Below are positions 37,492 to 50,165 of a stretch of 64,000 nucleotides of DNA, piece after piece. Within the stretch, counting starts at the first letter, position 1, and each line of letters starts with the position of its first letter. Below the pieces are notes generated by a model that worked only from the letters and a program-made list of their open reading frames with translations, ran no database searches and was not told the DNA's origin. The position numbers and the translations under genes are program-made. This DNA comes from Luscinia megarhynchos (taxonomy: Eukaryota > Chordata > Aves > Passeriformes > Turdidae), in contig CM067572.1 of NCBI GenBank assembly GCA_034336665.1, forward strand, positions 613,786 to 677,785, read 5' to 3'.

Positions 37492-40400
37492 CAGCCCTGC
37501 TCCGTGCGGCTGCGATGGCCGGGAGCTGCTGTGCCTGCTCAGCTCTCCAGCTCCAATCGCCAGGGGAAATCAAGGCTGCAGCTACTGCTGCAGAAATTCC
37601 AGAAATTCCTGCTTCGGGTTCCTGTGATGCAAATCAGGGTGTGAACCCGGGAGAACCAGTGCTAATGCTGGTCTCCCTCTGCTTCCTCCCAAAAGGACGG
37701 CTTGCTTTTCTTTAAAGAAAAAGTGGTTTACCCTAAATTTATCAGGAAAAGAGCAGCTAATTGGATTCTATGGACCAGCACAGCTCCAAGCATTTAAGTT
37801 GCTGGGTGATTTCTGCATTACCTGGTGGGAGGGACTGGCAGTCCTGCACCAAGCATTACCTCGTGATTAACTGCAATACTGGGTTTGAACAACCTGCATT
37901 GTTCCAATCTCTGAGTCCAGTCCCCTGGCACTGCCTAAAGCACTGTCTGAATGCATGTTCCCTACCTGGAATGAAAACCTCTCTGCTTTCCAAAGGTACA
38001 GTTGTTTGAGCCTTTCCCAAATTCTGCTAAAATGTCTCTCCACAGCCAGGGACTTGTCACAGCACTTGCAGATCTCCAGGTGTACTCTTCATTTTCAAGA
38101 TCAACACATGTGCTGCAGTTTAACCAAGAAAAACAGATATTTTTTTTTTATCTGTCATCTCTTTATCACTCGCTCTTGGTGAGTGACCAGAGAATTCATA
38201 AGAGGCAGCTGCAGCTCTCAGCTCCAGTGAGATTATTTACAGTGTGTGCCAAAGCTACACCCTGGCTGCACACGCCAGGCAGTTGTTTCAGGCGTGTGCC
38301 ACTTTTCTGAAGGAGTCTGGAATCCAAACTCCTCTTGCATTTCTAGCACAGCACTGCACTCATAAATATTTCTGGGTTAGAAATCAGATGAACAGCTCTG
38401 TCTAGTGGCACTTGCAATAACTACACGGGGAGGTCGTTATTTCTAACAGAATTCAGTCCATGTGTTGAATCAAAGTGAGTCTAAAAATAGCTGATTTTCT
38501 TGCTTTTCCACATGGCAAATGCTCTGAGTACTTCTGGAGACATGGGATAAACATGTGAGGCCACACTCTGCCATGAGCTTTCTGTTCTTTTAAGAACTTT
38601 ACTGCCTTTATTCAGTTTTCATCAAAAGCAAAAAAATCCCAGAGGCTTTGCCTTTCCTACAGCTGGGACTGTGATTTGGAGGGCCCTGCACTCCCCTGCC
38701 CCTGAGGTGCTGGGTGCTGGAGTCCCAAATCCAGCTCAGCTCAGCAGCCTGTTGTATGGCATGGTCACTTAGGTGTGGGGTTTGGGCAGGTTCCATGATG
38801 CTGCTCTGTGGAGCTCTTACCAAAACCCTCAGCTGGGGAAATGATTCTGGACCCTGCCAGAACCGGGGCTGGGGCATCCCTCACACGACCAGTTTTAAGC
38901 CTGGGCAGGTCCTGGTTCAGGATTTGAACATGGAGGGTGAAAAAACCCCAGTTACAAACAGGACATCAATGTACCTCTCTGTATTTTAGCTCTCAGGATG
39001 TGTTCAGATGGTGAGTTACCTTTGGGCTAGTTTTTTGGACAGTGAATATAAGATGTATGATATTGGTTAGTCCTTACAGTCCTTGCTACAGTCTGAAGTG
39101 TTCTAAAAGATTGTAAAAATTCTAAATCACTTCAAATTTTCTAAAAAAAAAGAAAAAAAAGTAAAAGAAATACAAAAGGATGGGAGGTTTTTTTCCCAGA
39201 GGATTCAAAATTAATTATAAAAATGTTCTAAAAATTTCCTTTATTCTTATGATTTTGGTACAGCAAATTCATTGTGTGATGTCTGGGATGGGAAGAGCAG
39301 CACCCAGAGCAGCTATTCTGGTGGCTGTTGTGTAAAGCTCTGGGGTTCCTGTCTCCATGGGTGCTGGGTGTGCACCTCTGGGTGTGCTCAGGTGGGCACA
39401 GAGCTGGTGTTCCACCTGGACCAAGGGGACAGCAAGTGCTTGCTGTGCTTGCAGATGTCCTGATGTCCCCAGGTCTTGGATGCCAGCACTGCCAGCCTGA
39501 GAGTGCTGAGGTTCAGGTGAATGTGCCATGGAAAGCCACGGTGCTGCCCTGTGTGCTCCTCATTCCCACAGCTCCCGGGTGTGGAGGCCTGACCTCTGGC
39601 AGGTCTGAGCAGTCTGACACCCACCCACTGCTCTGGCTTTTCTTCCCTGTCCCAGGGAGCTGTGAGCTCAGCAGCTTTGGGAGCCCAGAGCTGCCCACCC
39701 GCCTCCTGCATGCCCACACAGCCACCCACCCCTCTTACCCAGCCCAGCTGTGCTTAGAGAGTGATTCCAGTGCACTTGTGCATGAGACAGTGATGGTGGA
39801 ACCACTTTGCATCAAAAGGAAATGGGGTGGAAGGAGAAGGCAGTGAAGCTCTGGGCTTAGAGCTGCCTGCTTTGTGTTGGATGTGTGTGTGTGCAGTGCT
39901 GCTGGGTCTGACTACAGCCACCTCTGTCACTGTCTCATCAAAACTAGTGAGCACCAACAGGAAAGAGATTGCACTAATTATTTCAGGGAAAGGATTCAGC
40001 ATGTATCCTGGTCTGGTGACTTCAGGTTAGGGGGCACCAGAGGTCAGAGCCTAAAGAAGGAATCCTGGAACTTGCTCAGGATTTTGGGTGAGCCACAGCA
40101 CAGAGCACCCATGTGCTACCTGTGTGCCCAGGTGGCAGCTGAAGAGCAGATGCTGCAGAGATTGCAAAGCAAGTGGCACACTCGTGTATATTTAAATCTC
40201 TCTGGAAACAAGGACTCTGCCTTTTCTTAGCAGGCAAGGTTCCTTAACCATGGCAAGCAGATAGAGACAGAAATAAAGTTGTGAATGGCTGTGAGTCATG
40301 TCCAGAACAACTTTCATATGGAGACTAAACTCACAGGTTTTCTGAAATCTCCAATGAAGCCAAGAGAATTTCCAGAGGAATGCATTCCTGTTCAGTCTGC

Positions 40401-43302
40401 TCCTCCCTGCCTCCCTGCAGCAGCATCTCTGCAGCCCTGCCTCACTGTGCATAGCAAAGCCTGGGATGGGGGGTGGTGCAGAAAGCTGCTCCTGCCCTGC
40501 CCTGGAGGGATCCCGGCTCGGTTCCATCGCCTTCCCTGGGCTCCTGCTTTGTCCCGGTTCCTGCAGCTGCTTTTCCCCCTGTGCCCCATCAGCCCGGGCT
40601 GCCTTTCTCTGCCCCCACCCGGACTGCATCTGGACAACTGGCATTTTTCACTTATTTCTGTCCAACATTTTGAAGCTGCAAGGCCTGGATCGTGTCTCCT
40701 TTCCCTCCTTCTCCCTTGTGCTGAGTTTTCTTTCTCACATCTCCTTCTCTGGGTTCTGACTCATTTCACTCTTTGTGAGCTCTCATTTGGCATCTCCCAT
40801 GCTGTCTGCCTGCCAATTCCTTGCAATCCCCACTGTCTCTCCACTATGTTACTTGGATGGCTGCCAATTCTCAGCCTTTAAACTTCAGTATTTCTAGGAT
40901 CTGCTCTCCTGAGATTTTTTTCCTCTTTTCTTTTTTTTTTTTATTTCCTCTCCCTTTTTAATATTTCTAACCATTTCTCCTTTGGCCCTGTGCTGAACTC
41001 TCTCAAGGCACAAGGAGAATAAGAAGGTTCTTTTGTGACCTGACTTGGAACAGATTGAATTCCGAAGGGTGGTGTAGAGATTTGTTTCAGTATGCTCCTG
41101 GAGGCTTTATTCAAAGTGCAGGGACCCTCAGCTGCCTCTTTAAAGGGATAGTCTGTAGATAAACCAAAATTCACAGTTTTAATATGCTCCAGTGATCTAT
41201 ATATGCTAAACACTTTCATTTTTGACAGCTTTGAGAAAGGCAAGAGTTGACAGACAGCGTTATTCTGATAATTTTATTCAGTGTTCTTCCTATTTGCTGT
41301 GAAGGGCATTTCCCACAAACAATCAAGTACAACTGAATGAGGGAAACTTGCTAATTTACAGGGGAGAAGAAATTCTGGGATGTTTTTCCCTGCCAACCCT
41401 TTGATCAGTGCTGCAAATTTGGAGCAAGCATGTCAGTTCCAATGTGCACATCCATGCCTCTCTATGGAAGGCAGCTCCTCTGTTCTCACAGCTCTGAGCC
41501 TCCCTCAATCTCACACCTCCTCTGAAATTCTGCACTACCAAAGGGCTGGCTTGGTGCTTTTTGATGTAACAGTGTGTGCTGTGTGCTCTGTGTGAGGTGC
41601 CCTGCACGGGCTGGAGCCTGCCAGGAGCTCAGGTCTGTGCTGGCCCCAGCATCAGCCACGGCTTCCCCAGCAGCTCTCCCCAGGCACAGGGACCGTGCAG
41701 GCAGATCCACAGCCCAGCTCTCAGCCAGAGTTTATTTATCCTTGCCTGAGGGCTCATATAAACTCCAAGTCCAGTAATAAACCGTGCAGCTTTCTCTGTC
41801 ACAGCCTCTTGAATCTCTCCTTATGATTTAGTGTTTCTCCAAATAACTGTTTTCTATTTACTCTCCTGAGCTGCACTGACAGCAGTGGGACTCTTGTTTC
41901 AGTCTGTTGTGTTTCTTATTAATGCCACATGTGCTCATCACAGCTGAAACACTGCAGTGAATACCAGAGGAATTATTCCTGAAGTGGAGTCTGAAATGTA
42001 AATCTCAGGGTACTGCTCTCCAGTGGTTCATCCCAACTGCCTCTCACTGGTTTTCCCCTTGAGTTGTTTTACAGACAGCCTGCTCTGTAAGAGCTGTCAC
42101 TGCCTGCCACTGAGCAGCACTTGTGCTGAAAGCCTCGGAGAATGAGGGGGCAGGAGGGTCCCAGAGCAGAGCAGGGCTCTGCTGGGGGCAGCATCTGGGG
42201 CAGGGCTGGTTCCTGCAGGGGTTTGTCTGTGCATGGATTTCCAGGAGGGAACACACACCACAGCTGCCATGGATGGTGGCTGCTTCTGGGGGCAAAGGGG
42301 ACACCAGGAAAACCCTGTCCCTCCCTGGCTGTGCAGCAGGCATCAGCCTGGGGAGTGGGGAGCAGGAGGGAGGGATGGAAGGCTGGAGAGATAAGGACAG
42401 AGTGTGTGCACCAGGCAGCTCAGGAGTCAAAGCCATGGGAGGAAAACCAGGCTCTGGAGCTCGGGGTCAGTTGTCTTTGCACATCACACATGTGTTCTTG
42501 GGGGCGATCTGTTGGAACTGGTTTATCTCTTATGAACTGGGGTTTTGCAAGTGGTTTAATTGCTGGTTGGGTGAATGCTTGTCCCTGCAAAACACTGCAA
42601 AATGAAAACAGCTGATAATTAGTGTCCAATAGCAATTATGGCACTGGGTGTCTTTGCTGCAACTCTACTTCACGTGGGCAGAACTGAAGTGGGACTGGCT
42701 GAGCAGTAATTTAACCTGCTTAGGAATGTGGGCTCTGCACTCTTTGATAGACTTTTATTTATCATCTGTCTCCAGGTGAGATCAGTCAGATGCAGAAAAA
42801 CCTCAGTGAATTCAGCTTGGGTAGCTTTTGAAAGCAGATGAAAAATGCTGTTAGAATGAGTCTTAAGTTTCCAGGGAGTCTGGGGAGAAAGGCTTATCCA
42901 TTTATTATCCAGTGCTTTAACCAGGGTCACTATGGCTTTGCTGAATTTTATCTCCTCAAGGACAGGGGATTCTAACTTCCTCCACTTGCTTTTCACATTT
43001 CTCCTGCTGAAAGGCTCTTTTTGGAAATATATTGTAAAATAAGGTGAAAAAAAGATTGAATGTAATTCTTCTGTTACTGCCAGGGGAGGCAATGACCAAG
43101 GTCAAACACTTTCACACTTTTTCCACCTTCAAAGTTTTAGTCACACTACAGTTTCATCTGGAGACTTGTGAAGGTTGGTTGGAAACAAGCTTATCAGTCT
43201 AGGAATGTAAGTCATGAACAACTTCAGCTCTTTATCTTCCTCAGAATTTGACTGCAGAGGAAACAAAGGATTAATAGGCCTTGGATTCTGGTGTCCCAGA
43301 GG
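37492..43302. other. Intergenic sequence, no supportable gene
   Basis: No exon, RNA gene or transposon is recognised. There is an A-rich run near 39145-39170, a T-rich run near 40930-40945 and moderately GC-rich patches (39300-39750, 40380-40620, 42120-42480). A 140-codon minus-strand open frame (42670-43092) has no recognisable similarity or gene context. Confidence 0.65.
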
Positions 43303-44231
43303 CCACAGTGCTCAGGGGGGGATTGACTGAGCTCAGGGGGGATGGACAGTGCTGGGAGGGGATGGACAGTGCTGGGAGAGGATGGACAGTGCTCAGGGGA
43401 CAGGGACAGTGCTGGGAGGGGATGGACAGTGCTGGGAGGGGATGGACAGTGCTGGGAGGGGATGGACAGTGCTCAGGGGACAGGGTGGACAGTGCTCAGG
43501 GGACAGGGACAGTTCTCAGGAGGGACAGGGACAGTGCTCAGAGGGGATGGACAGTGCTGGGGAGAGGATGGACAGTGCTCAGGGGGACATGGACAGTGCT
43601 CAGGGGACATGGACAGTGCTCAGGGGACAGGGACAGTGCTGGGAGGGGATGGACAGTGCTCAGGGGACAGGGACAGTGCTCAGGAGGGATGGACAGTGCT
43701 GGAAGGGGATGGACAGTGCTCAGGGGACAGGGACAGTGCTCGGAAGGGGATGGACAGTGCTCAGGAGGGATGGACAGTGCTCAGGGGGACAGGGACAGTG
43801 CTGGAAGGGGATGGACAGTGCTCAGGAGGGATGGACAGTGCTCAGGGGACAGGGACAGTGCTCACGGAAGGGGATGGACAGTGCTCGGGAGGGGACAGGG
43901 ACAGGGCTGGAAGGGGATGGACAGTGCTCAGGAGGGATGGACAGTGCTCAGGGGACAGGGACAGTGCTCAGGGGACAGGGACAGTGCTCAGGGAGGGATG
44001 GACAGTGCTGGAAGGGGATGGACAGTGCTCAGGGGACATGGACAGTGCTCAGGGGACAGGGACAGTGCTCAGGGGACAGGGACAGTGCTGGAAGGGGATG
44101 GACAGTGCTCAGGGGACAGGGACAGTGCTGGAAGGGGATGGACAGTGCTCAGGGGACAGGGACAGTGCTCAGGGGACAGGGACAGTGCTGGAAGGGGATG
44201 GACAGTGCTCAGGGGACATGGACAGTGCTGG
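43303..44231 (+). repeat. Large G-rich minisatellite, about 20-bp unit, about 45 copies
   Basis: The array is about 930 bp built on ATGGACAGTGCT and GGGACAGTGCT units joined by CAGGGGACA, GGGAGGGG or GGAAGGGG linkers. I count about 45 CAGTGCT cores. The linker types alternate in blocks, and a 40-bp dimer is reiterated toward the right end (about 44040-44230). The + strand is strongly purine/G-rich. Open frames of more than 300 codons cross the array in all three + frames. All are repetitive translations without other gene evidence. Confidence 0.97.
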
Positions 44232-47200
44232 TGCCCTGCAGCTGCTGCTGGAGCTGGTCCTGCTGCCCTGCACAGCCCTGCACTGCAGCACCCAGGGCAG
44301 AGGGTAAAGCAAGGAGCCTGACAGGAACTTTCTCTCAAACTGGGGGCATCCAAACAGAGCCCTTATTTACTAAAGTGATTAAGTCATCTGTTCATTTTCA
44401 CTGGCTGGGGCTTGGCCTGTCGAATACAGAAGTTGGAACTGCTTGTTCTTCACTTGTTTTTCCATGTCTTGGACATTCTCTCTCCAGTCATGTTTTGTTC
44501 CATCTCATCCATTTCCCTGTAAGACACAGTGTCTGTTTAGCAGTGACTTATGAAATAAATGAATCTCCAAGGCAGGACACTTCTGCTCTCTCTCTTACCC
44601 TTAATAGGTATTGAAATGTATGAAATAATTTCTAAGTTGTTTAAGAATCATAGTAATTATCTCTACTTTACATGTGATTATTTTTTAAAAGGACTCTTTT
44701 TATAATTTACTCTTTATTAAGTGAACAGTCTTTAACAGTGTTTATCACAAAGGCACATTTAAATCTATTCTGTTCCATTTTGGTTTCTCAGAACAGTCCT
44801 TTCACTTCTCCATAGAAAACAGGAATGGACAAAATGTGAAATATGTGTGAGTGAAATGATGGTGCATGGCCTGGTGGAGAAATGGATCTTTTAAAAATAG
44901 TATCTTGCAATCTTTCTCCTAATGGATTCGGAATGAGTCTGTTCTGAACTCCCTAATGTGGGGCTGCTGTAGCTGCCAGCTCAGCTGCCTCTGTTTAGCT
45001 TTGTGAAGAGCTTTCCCTGCTGTATTTTTTAAATACAGAACTAAAACCATGCTGAGCTTTTCTTTTGCCCTGACAGGAGCCTTTATGTGTGAGCAGTGGC
45101 TGCTTTCCCTTTGCTGTCCTGTGCTGCAGCCTGTGCAGAGCTCGGTGTGCTTTGGGAACAGCCAGCCTGGCATCACCTCTGGTTACTGGAGATTCTGAAG
45201 GGACAACCTATTTTGGGGTTCATTATTTGCCTGTCCTCCCTTTGCATAAATGAGGGAAACATCTGTCCCCTTTGGGAGGGAGCAGGACAATGGAGAACAG
45301 TCCCCAGAGTAAAGGGACCCCCAGCTCTGTCAGTGACATTTGTGGTGTGTGTGTGATATTTGTGTTTCCCCAGCAGCCAGGGGCTGTCCAGGAGCTGCTG
45401 CTCTGGGAAGCCCAGCAGGCACTCAGCTGGGCTGGGGAACAGGGGGATTCATTTCTTAATGCAGGCTAGGAGAGTGATGAAATGCATGTGCTGAAAGAAA
45501 AGAACCTGCAGTAAGTTTCCCTTGCTGTGTGCCAGGTAAAGAATGGAGAGCTGTGTGGGCACAGAGGCAGAGCTGCCCTCAGCCCTGCTGCCCTTGGCAC
45601 TCCCTCATTGCACAGGGACTCCCCAGTGCTCTCACAGCCCTGGAGGGGCTCTCAGATCCTCCCATGCAGACCCCTCACAGCTCCTCCAGCAGCCCTGCTC
45701 CTGCTCAGGGGGCTGTGCCTGCTCCTGCCCTTCCAGCTCTGCAGGCATCTCTCAGTGCAGTGGCACTGACCCTGTCCCTGCTCCCCTCTCTGTGCCTTTC
45801 TCTTGCTCCCTTTTCCCAAGGGAAAACAAGATGTCCATTTGTACATATAAACACAGATGTGATAATGTGCCTAAAATGCCCAAACTAAGTCCTTGATCAA
45901 AGTATGTAGAATAAAAGCAGTGTTTCCACATTCATCCCCAAATAATGCATCCCTGCTCCCTGTTTCTGTGCTGACTGCCAGGCTGCAGCACTGTGTGAGC
46001 TGTGGCCACACTTCCCATGCACACTGCCAGGGTGAGGATGGGGAATCTACCCTGTCCTGGGCTCTGCTGGCAGCCTCAGGATGGGGACACTGGGGACATT
46101 GTCCTGTCCCTGGTTCCACTGGCCTGTCCTGAGCAGGATGAGAGCTGCCACCAAGGCCTGTGTTAGCCCTTCAGAGATTCCCATGGCAGGGATGGAGCCA
46201 AGGGCTCCCCTACAAACGTGAGTTAATGATTTTAATGGATTAAGGCCATACTTCTACTGAGCTACGATTGTGCTTTATGAAAACAAGGTGAATGAGCAGA
46301 TCTGGGACAGTCCAGGCTGACCCTGGTAAACAGTCATGGCCTGTGCAGGAGCAGCCAGCTGCTGCTCTAATTTATTCAAAACTGTACAATTAATTGAAGC
46401 ATGGTGGGAAGAAATTATGTAAATTAGGTTTATAAAGGCAAAGTCCTGCAGGACTGAGGTGCATGAGACTGGAAAAAAAGGATTTTTTTTATCATTCCCT
46501 TCTCCCTTTCCATATCAGTTTCCTGTGGGTATAGAACTCCAAGTAAAAACTCAAATATTTAACTGAAGACTTATTTCCTTGCTGTGTTTGACCTGTGTAT
46601 GTGGTGACAAAAAAGACAGGAGAACTAAGAAACACTGATTTTTATTAGTTTTCTTTTTCTCCACAAACTTGTTTGGTTGAAAATAGAAGCAGAGTAAATA
46701 ATACCAAATCTATTGGTACCTAAATCCCTCCAGGTGCAATAATGCAAGGGATTTATGAAACCAGGTATGGACTGCTGTTAAAACACACTTTTCTTTCTGA
46801 AAACATAACCATAGGTTAAATCAATTTGGTAGCTAAGAATTGGAATTTGACTGTGAAAAGGACAAAGAAAGGTTTCTAATTATATTATATTAAGCATTTG
46901 CTCAGAGCAGGACTCTGTGAGAAAGCAATTTTTGGACTGAAATTTTAGAGCAGACCTCCTTTGCTATAATACATCATACTTCTAGTAAACCTCCTGTGTT
47001 TCAAAGATCAGCTTTCCAAACTTGGTGTCCCAGGAGCTTGTTCTTTATGTGCTTTTTTCCCCCTATTGGAAGCATCTCAGTTTTTGCAGCTTTAGTTTTG
47101 GATGGATAGTTACAGTGAGGGAGTTTAGTCCAAGAATATCAGTGTGGTTTTTATCATTGTGATTGGGCTGCTCTGTTAATGGTTTACTTAAAACAAAGAG

Positions 47201-47478
47201 ATCTTTGCTGTGGTGTTTGCTGCCCAGTCATAACTATCTGGAATATTTCAAATATTCCTAGCTTTTCACTCACAAGGATAAGAGCATCTGCAGCTGGCTG
47301 TCCTTTAGAATGTATCTTGCTTCTGCCTTAAGTATTTCCCTTGCAATTCTCAGGAGCTTTGGGAATGGTTTTTTGAACTCTCAGTCCCTGGCTGGCTGCA
47401 GCTGAACACCCAGCAGGCTGTTGTATCCTGTGCTCCAGGCAAAACCTGTTAAAATGATTGAGAAGCCTCCCTCAGAGC
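44232..47478. other. Intergenic sequence, no supportable gene
   Basis: The left part follows directly from the G-rich array. The rest is unique, AT-rich near 44600-44900 and 46380-47180 and more GC-rich near 45100-46200. No exon, RNA gene or transposon is recognised, and I see nothing specific to annotate. Confidence 0.65.
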
Positions 47479-47845
47479 TGCTGGATTCTGCCCTTGGACA
47501 GGCTGGGTTCTGCATTTGGACAGGCTGGATTCTGCCCTTGGACAGGCTGGATTCTGCATTTGGACAGGCTGGATTCTGCCCTGGGAATAGCTGGATTCTG
47601 CATTTTGGAGAATAGCTGGATTCTGCCCTGGGAACAGGCTGGATTCTGCCCTAGGGAGAGGCTGGATTCTGCTTTTGGATAGGCTGGATTCTGCCCTTGG
47701 ACAGGCTGGATTCTGCATTTGGATAGGCTGGATTCTGCTTTTGGATAGGCTAGATTCTGTCCTTGGAGAGGCTGGATTCTGCCCTAGGAACAGCTGGATT
47801 CTGCCCTGGGAACAGCTGCATTCTGCCCTAGGGGGAAGCTGGTGC
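47479..47845 (+). repeat. Minisatellite, 22-bp unit, 16 copies
   Basis: Sixteen tandem units share GGCTGGATTCTGC followed by CCTTGGACA, ATTTGGACA, TTTTGGATA or similar variants. Most are 22 bp, with a few of 23-25 bp. Variants CCTTGGACA and ATTTGGACA alternate in the left third, which implies dimer duplication. Open frames on both strands across the array are repeat translations. Confidence 0.95.
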
Positions 47846-49639
47846 TGTGCTGGCCCTGCAGCACTGGGGACCCTGGGCACTGGTTAAAATGCACAGCAGG
47901 GACTGGTGCTGTCACTGCTCAGTGTTTCTGCCTTGTCTTCAGATGGAACTGAGCATTTCCAGCTCTTGGGCTGTTTGGGGCTGAGGGCTTTCAGCAATGC
48001 AGAAAATGCTGTTCCAGACTCATTTTCCTCCTGCCCTGAGGTGCTGCAGGGAATGTCACCGTGGATAGAAATCAAGTTAAACATCAACAGCACAGAGGAT
48101 CAGGGTACAAGCTGAACAGTTGTGTGCCTGTTTCACTAGGCATATGCTGGTTTATGGTCTGAAAGCAGCCCATTTAGTTAGTGTTCTGTTCATCAGATTG
48201 TTAGCTCCTCTAAGAAAATTTCTTTTTATCCCACTATAAAAAAAGCTGTTTCACTCTTTCTAGAGGGTGGCAGTTTGCAGTTTGCTGTTTCCCTGATGGC
48301 CCAAGGTCAGTGCTGAAGCTGCTGAAGGACTCCCTCACATCCCAGCAGGACAAGGAACTTCATTTCTATTGTGTACTGATTTAAACTTGTATTTGGCATT
48401 GGCTTAAAAACTAATTCTAAATCAGCAAACTCCTTTAGGAGCATTTCCAAAGGAGCTGGGACATTAAGAATCCTTCATGGCAGGACTGGAGAGGTGTGGG
48501 CTGTGCCAGGCTTGGCTGCACTGTCAGACCAAATTCCTTTCCCAGGAGCTTTATTGTGCAGTTGTTGCCACGTCACAGGAGTCCACAAGGTACACACAAA
48601 ACTGCACAGGGAAATCCACAGCAATGCAGATGGAAAAAATCATTATAAAAATGAATGTTCTCTCCCCTCAGTACATGACAGTTCACCTCATGAAAGCATT
48701 TCTATCTGATTTTTAACATCTCTGAGCATAAAAAATTGGTCTGTTCAAAGAGCCCATGTAACTCACAGTGAAATGACTTAATCCTGTACTTTGGTTTTTC
48801 TGCTACTTGACAAATCAATTAATTGTGATACAGAGCAAGTAGGTATTGAGCAAACTGGCTGGTAACTCTTCTATCCTAGAGGGAAAAACATGTTCTCTAT
48901 TTCCTTCCAGTGTCTGGCTTTTATCACTGAGAACCACAGGGTGACAAAGTGCATCACAGCATTCCCAGGAATGTTCTCCATGGTGCACTGACCTGCATCG
49001 GGGAGGTGTGGGCTGGGCAGTGCCAGCTGAATCCAGCACCCCGGGGCAGAGCACACCAGGGCTGTGTGTCCCTCTTCTTATTTGTCTGAATCCTTGAGAG
49101 AGAAAGAACATGCACAAACAAGGACAGGAAGCACCGAGTCTCACAGCAAACTGCTCCTTGCAGTTCTCTTTTTGGGGTTTCCAAGCAATGAAACAAAAGG
49201 CTTCTCTTGCTTTCAGGCTGCGTTTGAAAACATTTTCAGTCACTTTATTTCCCTTTCATCTCCTGAGAAACGGAGTAAAACTGTAAATGAAACGAAAGCA
49301 CTTTGACACCACAGATGAATCCGGAGGTATTTAATGGCACAGAACTTGCTAGGAAGAAGCCAGGCAACATTTTCTGAGAAAGAAGTGTTCTTGCTGTATG
49401 CCTGCTATCTTAATCCCTCCTACCTTTTGTCTTCTATATCCCAGAGGAGCATAATTCAACACTAAAAGCCCTCCTCACAAAATACACAATAGCAGCCTGT
49501 AAAAACGAGCTGCAAAGCACAGTAAGAGCATGAGCTATGTCACTTTTTTCCTCTGAATTTTTCAGAGAGAAATCAGAGTGCAAAGGTTGAATTAAAACCT
49601 TTAGATGGACTGAAGTATAATCAGCCACTCACACATAAA
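47846..49639. other. Intergenic sequence, no supportable gene
   Basis: Unique sequence of mixed composition. No exon, RNA gene or clear transposon is recognised, and nothing specific can be supported. Confidence 0.65.
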
Positions 49640-50165
49640 GTAGATGTTTAAGTAAAAGTTAGTAAGTTTTAAAGTGGGTTCTAATGCTTTTAGTAAGTAA
49701 AAAGTCTAAATTCCACAGTAGCAGTTTGAGTTCTAGTGAAGGTTGAAAACATACTGATATCTTCAGCAAGAGGCTCCAAGCCCACAGTTGTAGACAGGAT
49801 TTAGTCATAATAGAGCTATAGTAAAAATATTGCTTACATTTTTTAAATAAAACAAAATAAATTGTATGCGTAGTTCTATACGTAACCGAGTGTGCTAAGA
49901 AACTAGAATTCTAATAAGTTGAAAAGTAGTAGTCCAAGTTTGCATCTTAGCTTGTTAAGCAAATCCTATATAAAAGTATGTATTCAAAAAAGTTGTTGCT
50001 TTTAGCCATTCTGGCTTCTAGCCATTCACTTATTGCTATTGCTTCACTATTGCTTTGCCATTGCTTTGCCATTGCTTTTTGCTATTGCCTTTTAAGACTA
50101 ATGTGCTTTGTAATAAAATGTGCTTTGTAATAAATAACCTTTTCAACTATTAGCCACTTTGTTAA
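49640..50165 (+). mobile_element. Possible solo LTR of an endogenous retrovirus (boundaries uncertain)
   Basis: This AT-rich block of about 525 bp has an LTR-like order of signals. A TATA-like CTATATAAAAG sits at 49967-49977. Short tandem ATTGCTTTGCC-type words follow at 50030-50090. Two copies of TGTGCTTTGTAATAAA supply AATAAA polyadenylation signals near 50110-50135. No gag, pol or env frame adjoins it. The heptamer AGCCACT occurs on both sides (49623-49629 and 50152-50158), but clear TG...CA ends and an abutting target duplication were not found. A simple AT-rich unique region is the alternative. Confidence 0.35.

Noticed and set aside
36294..37715. Open frames of 309-414 codons on both strands
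   Set aside because: They are translations of the 30-bp minisatellite. The peptides are pure short repeats and the same array is open in several frames on both strands.
42670..43092. 140-codon minus-strand open frame, considered as a retroelement remnant
   Set aside because: No motif of reverse transcriptase, integrase or any other family could be identified.
43281..44614. Open frames of 321-421 codons in all three + frames
   Set aside because: They are translations of the 20-bp minisatellite with no independent coding evidence.
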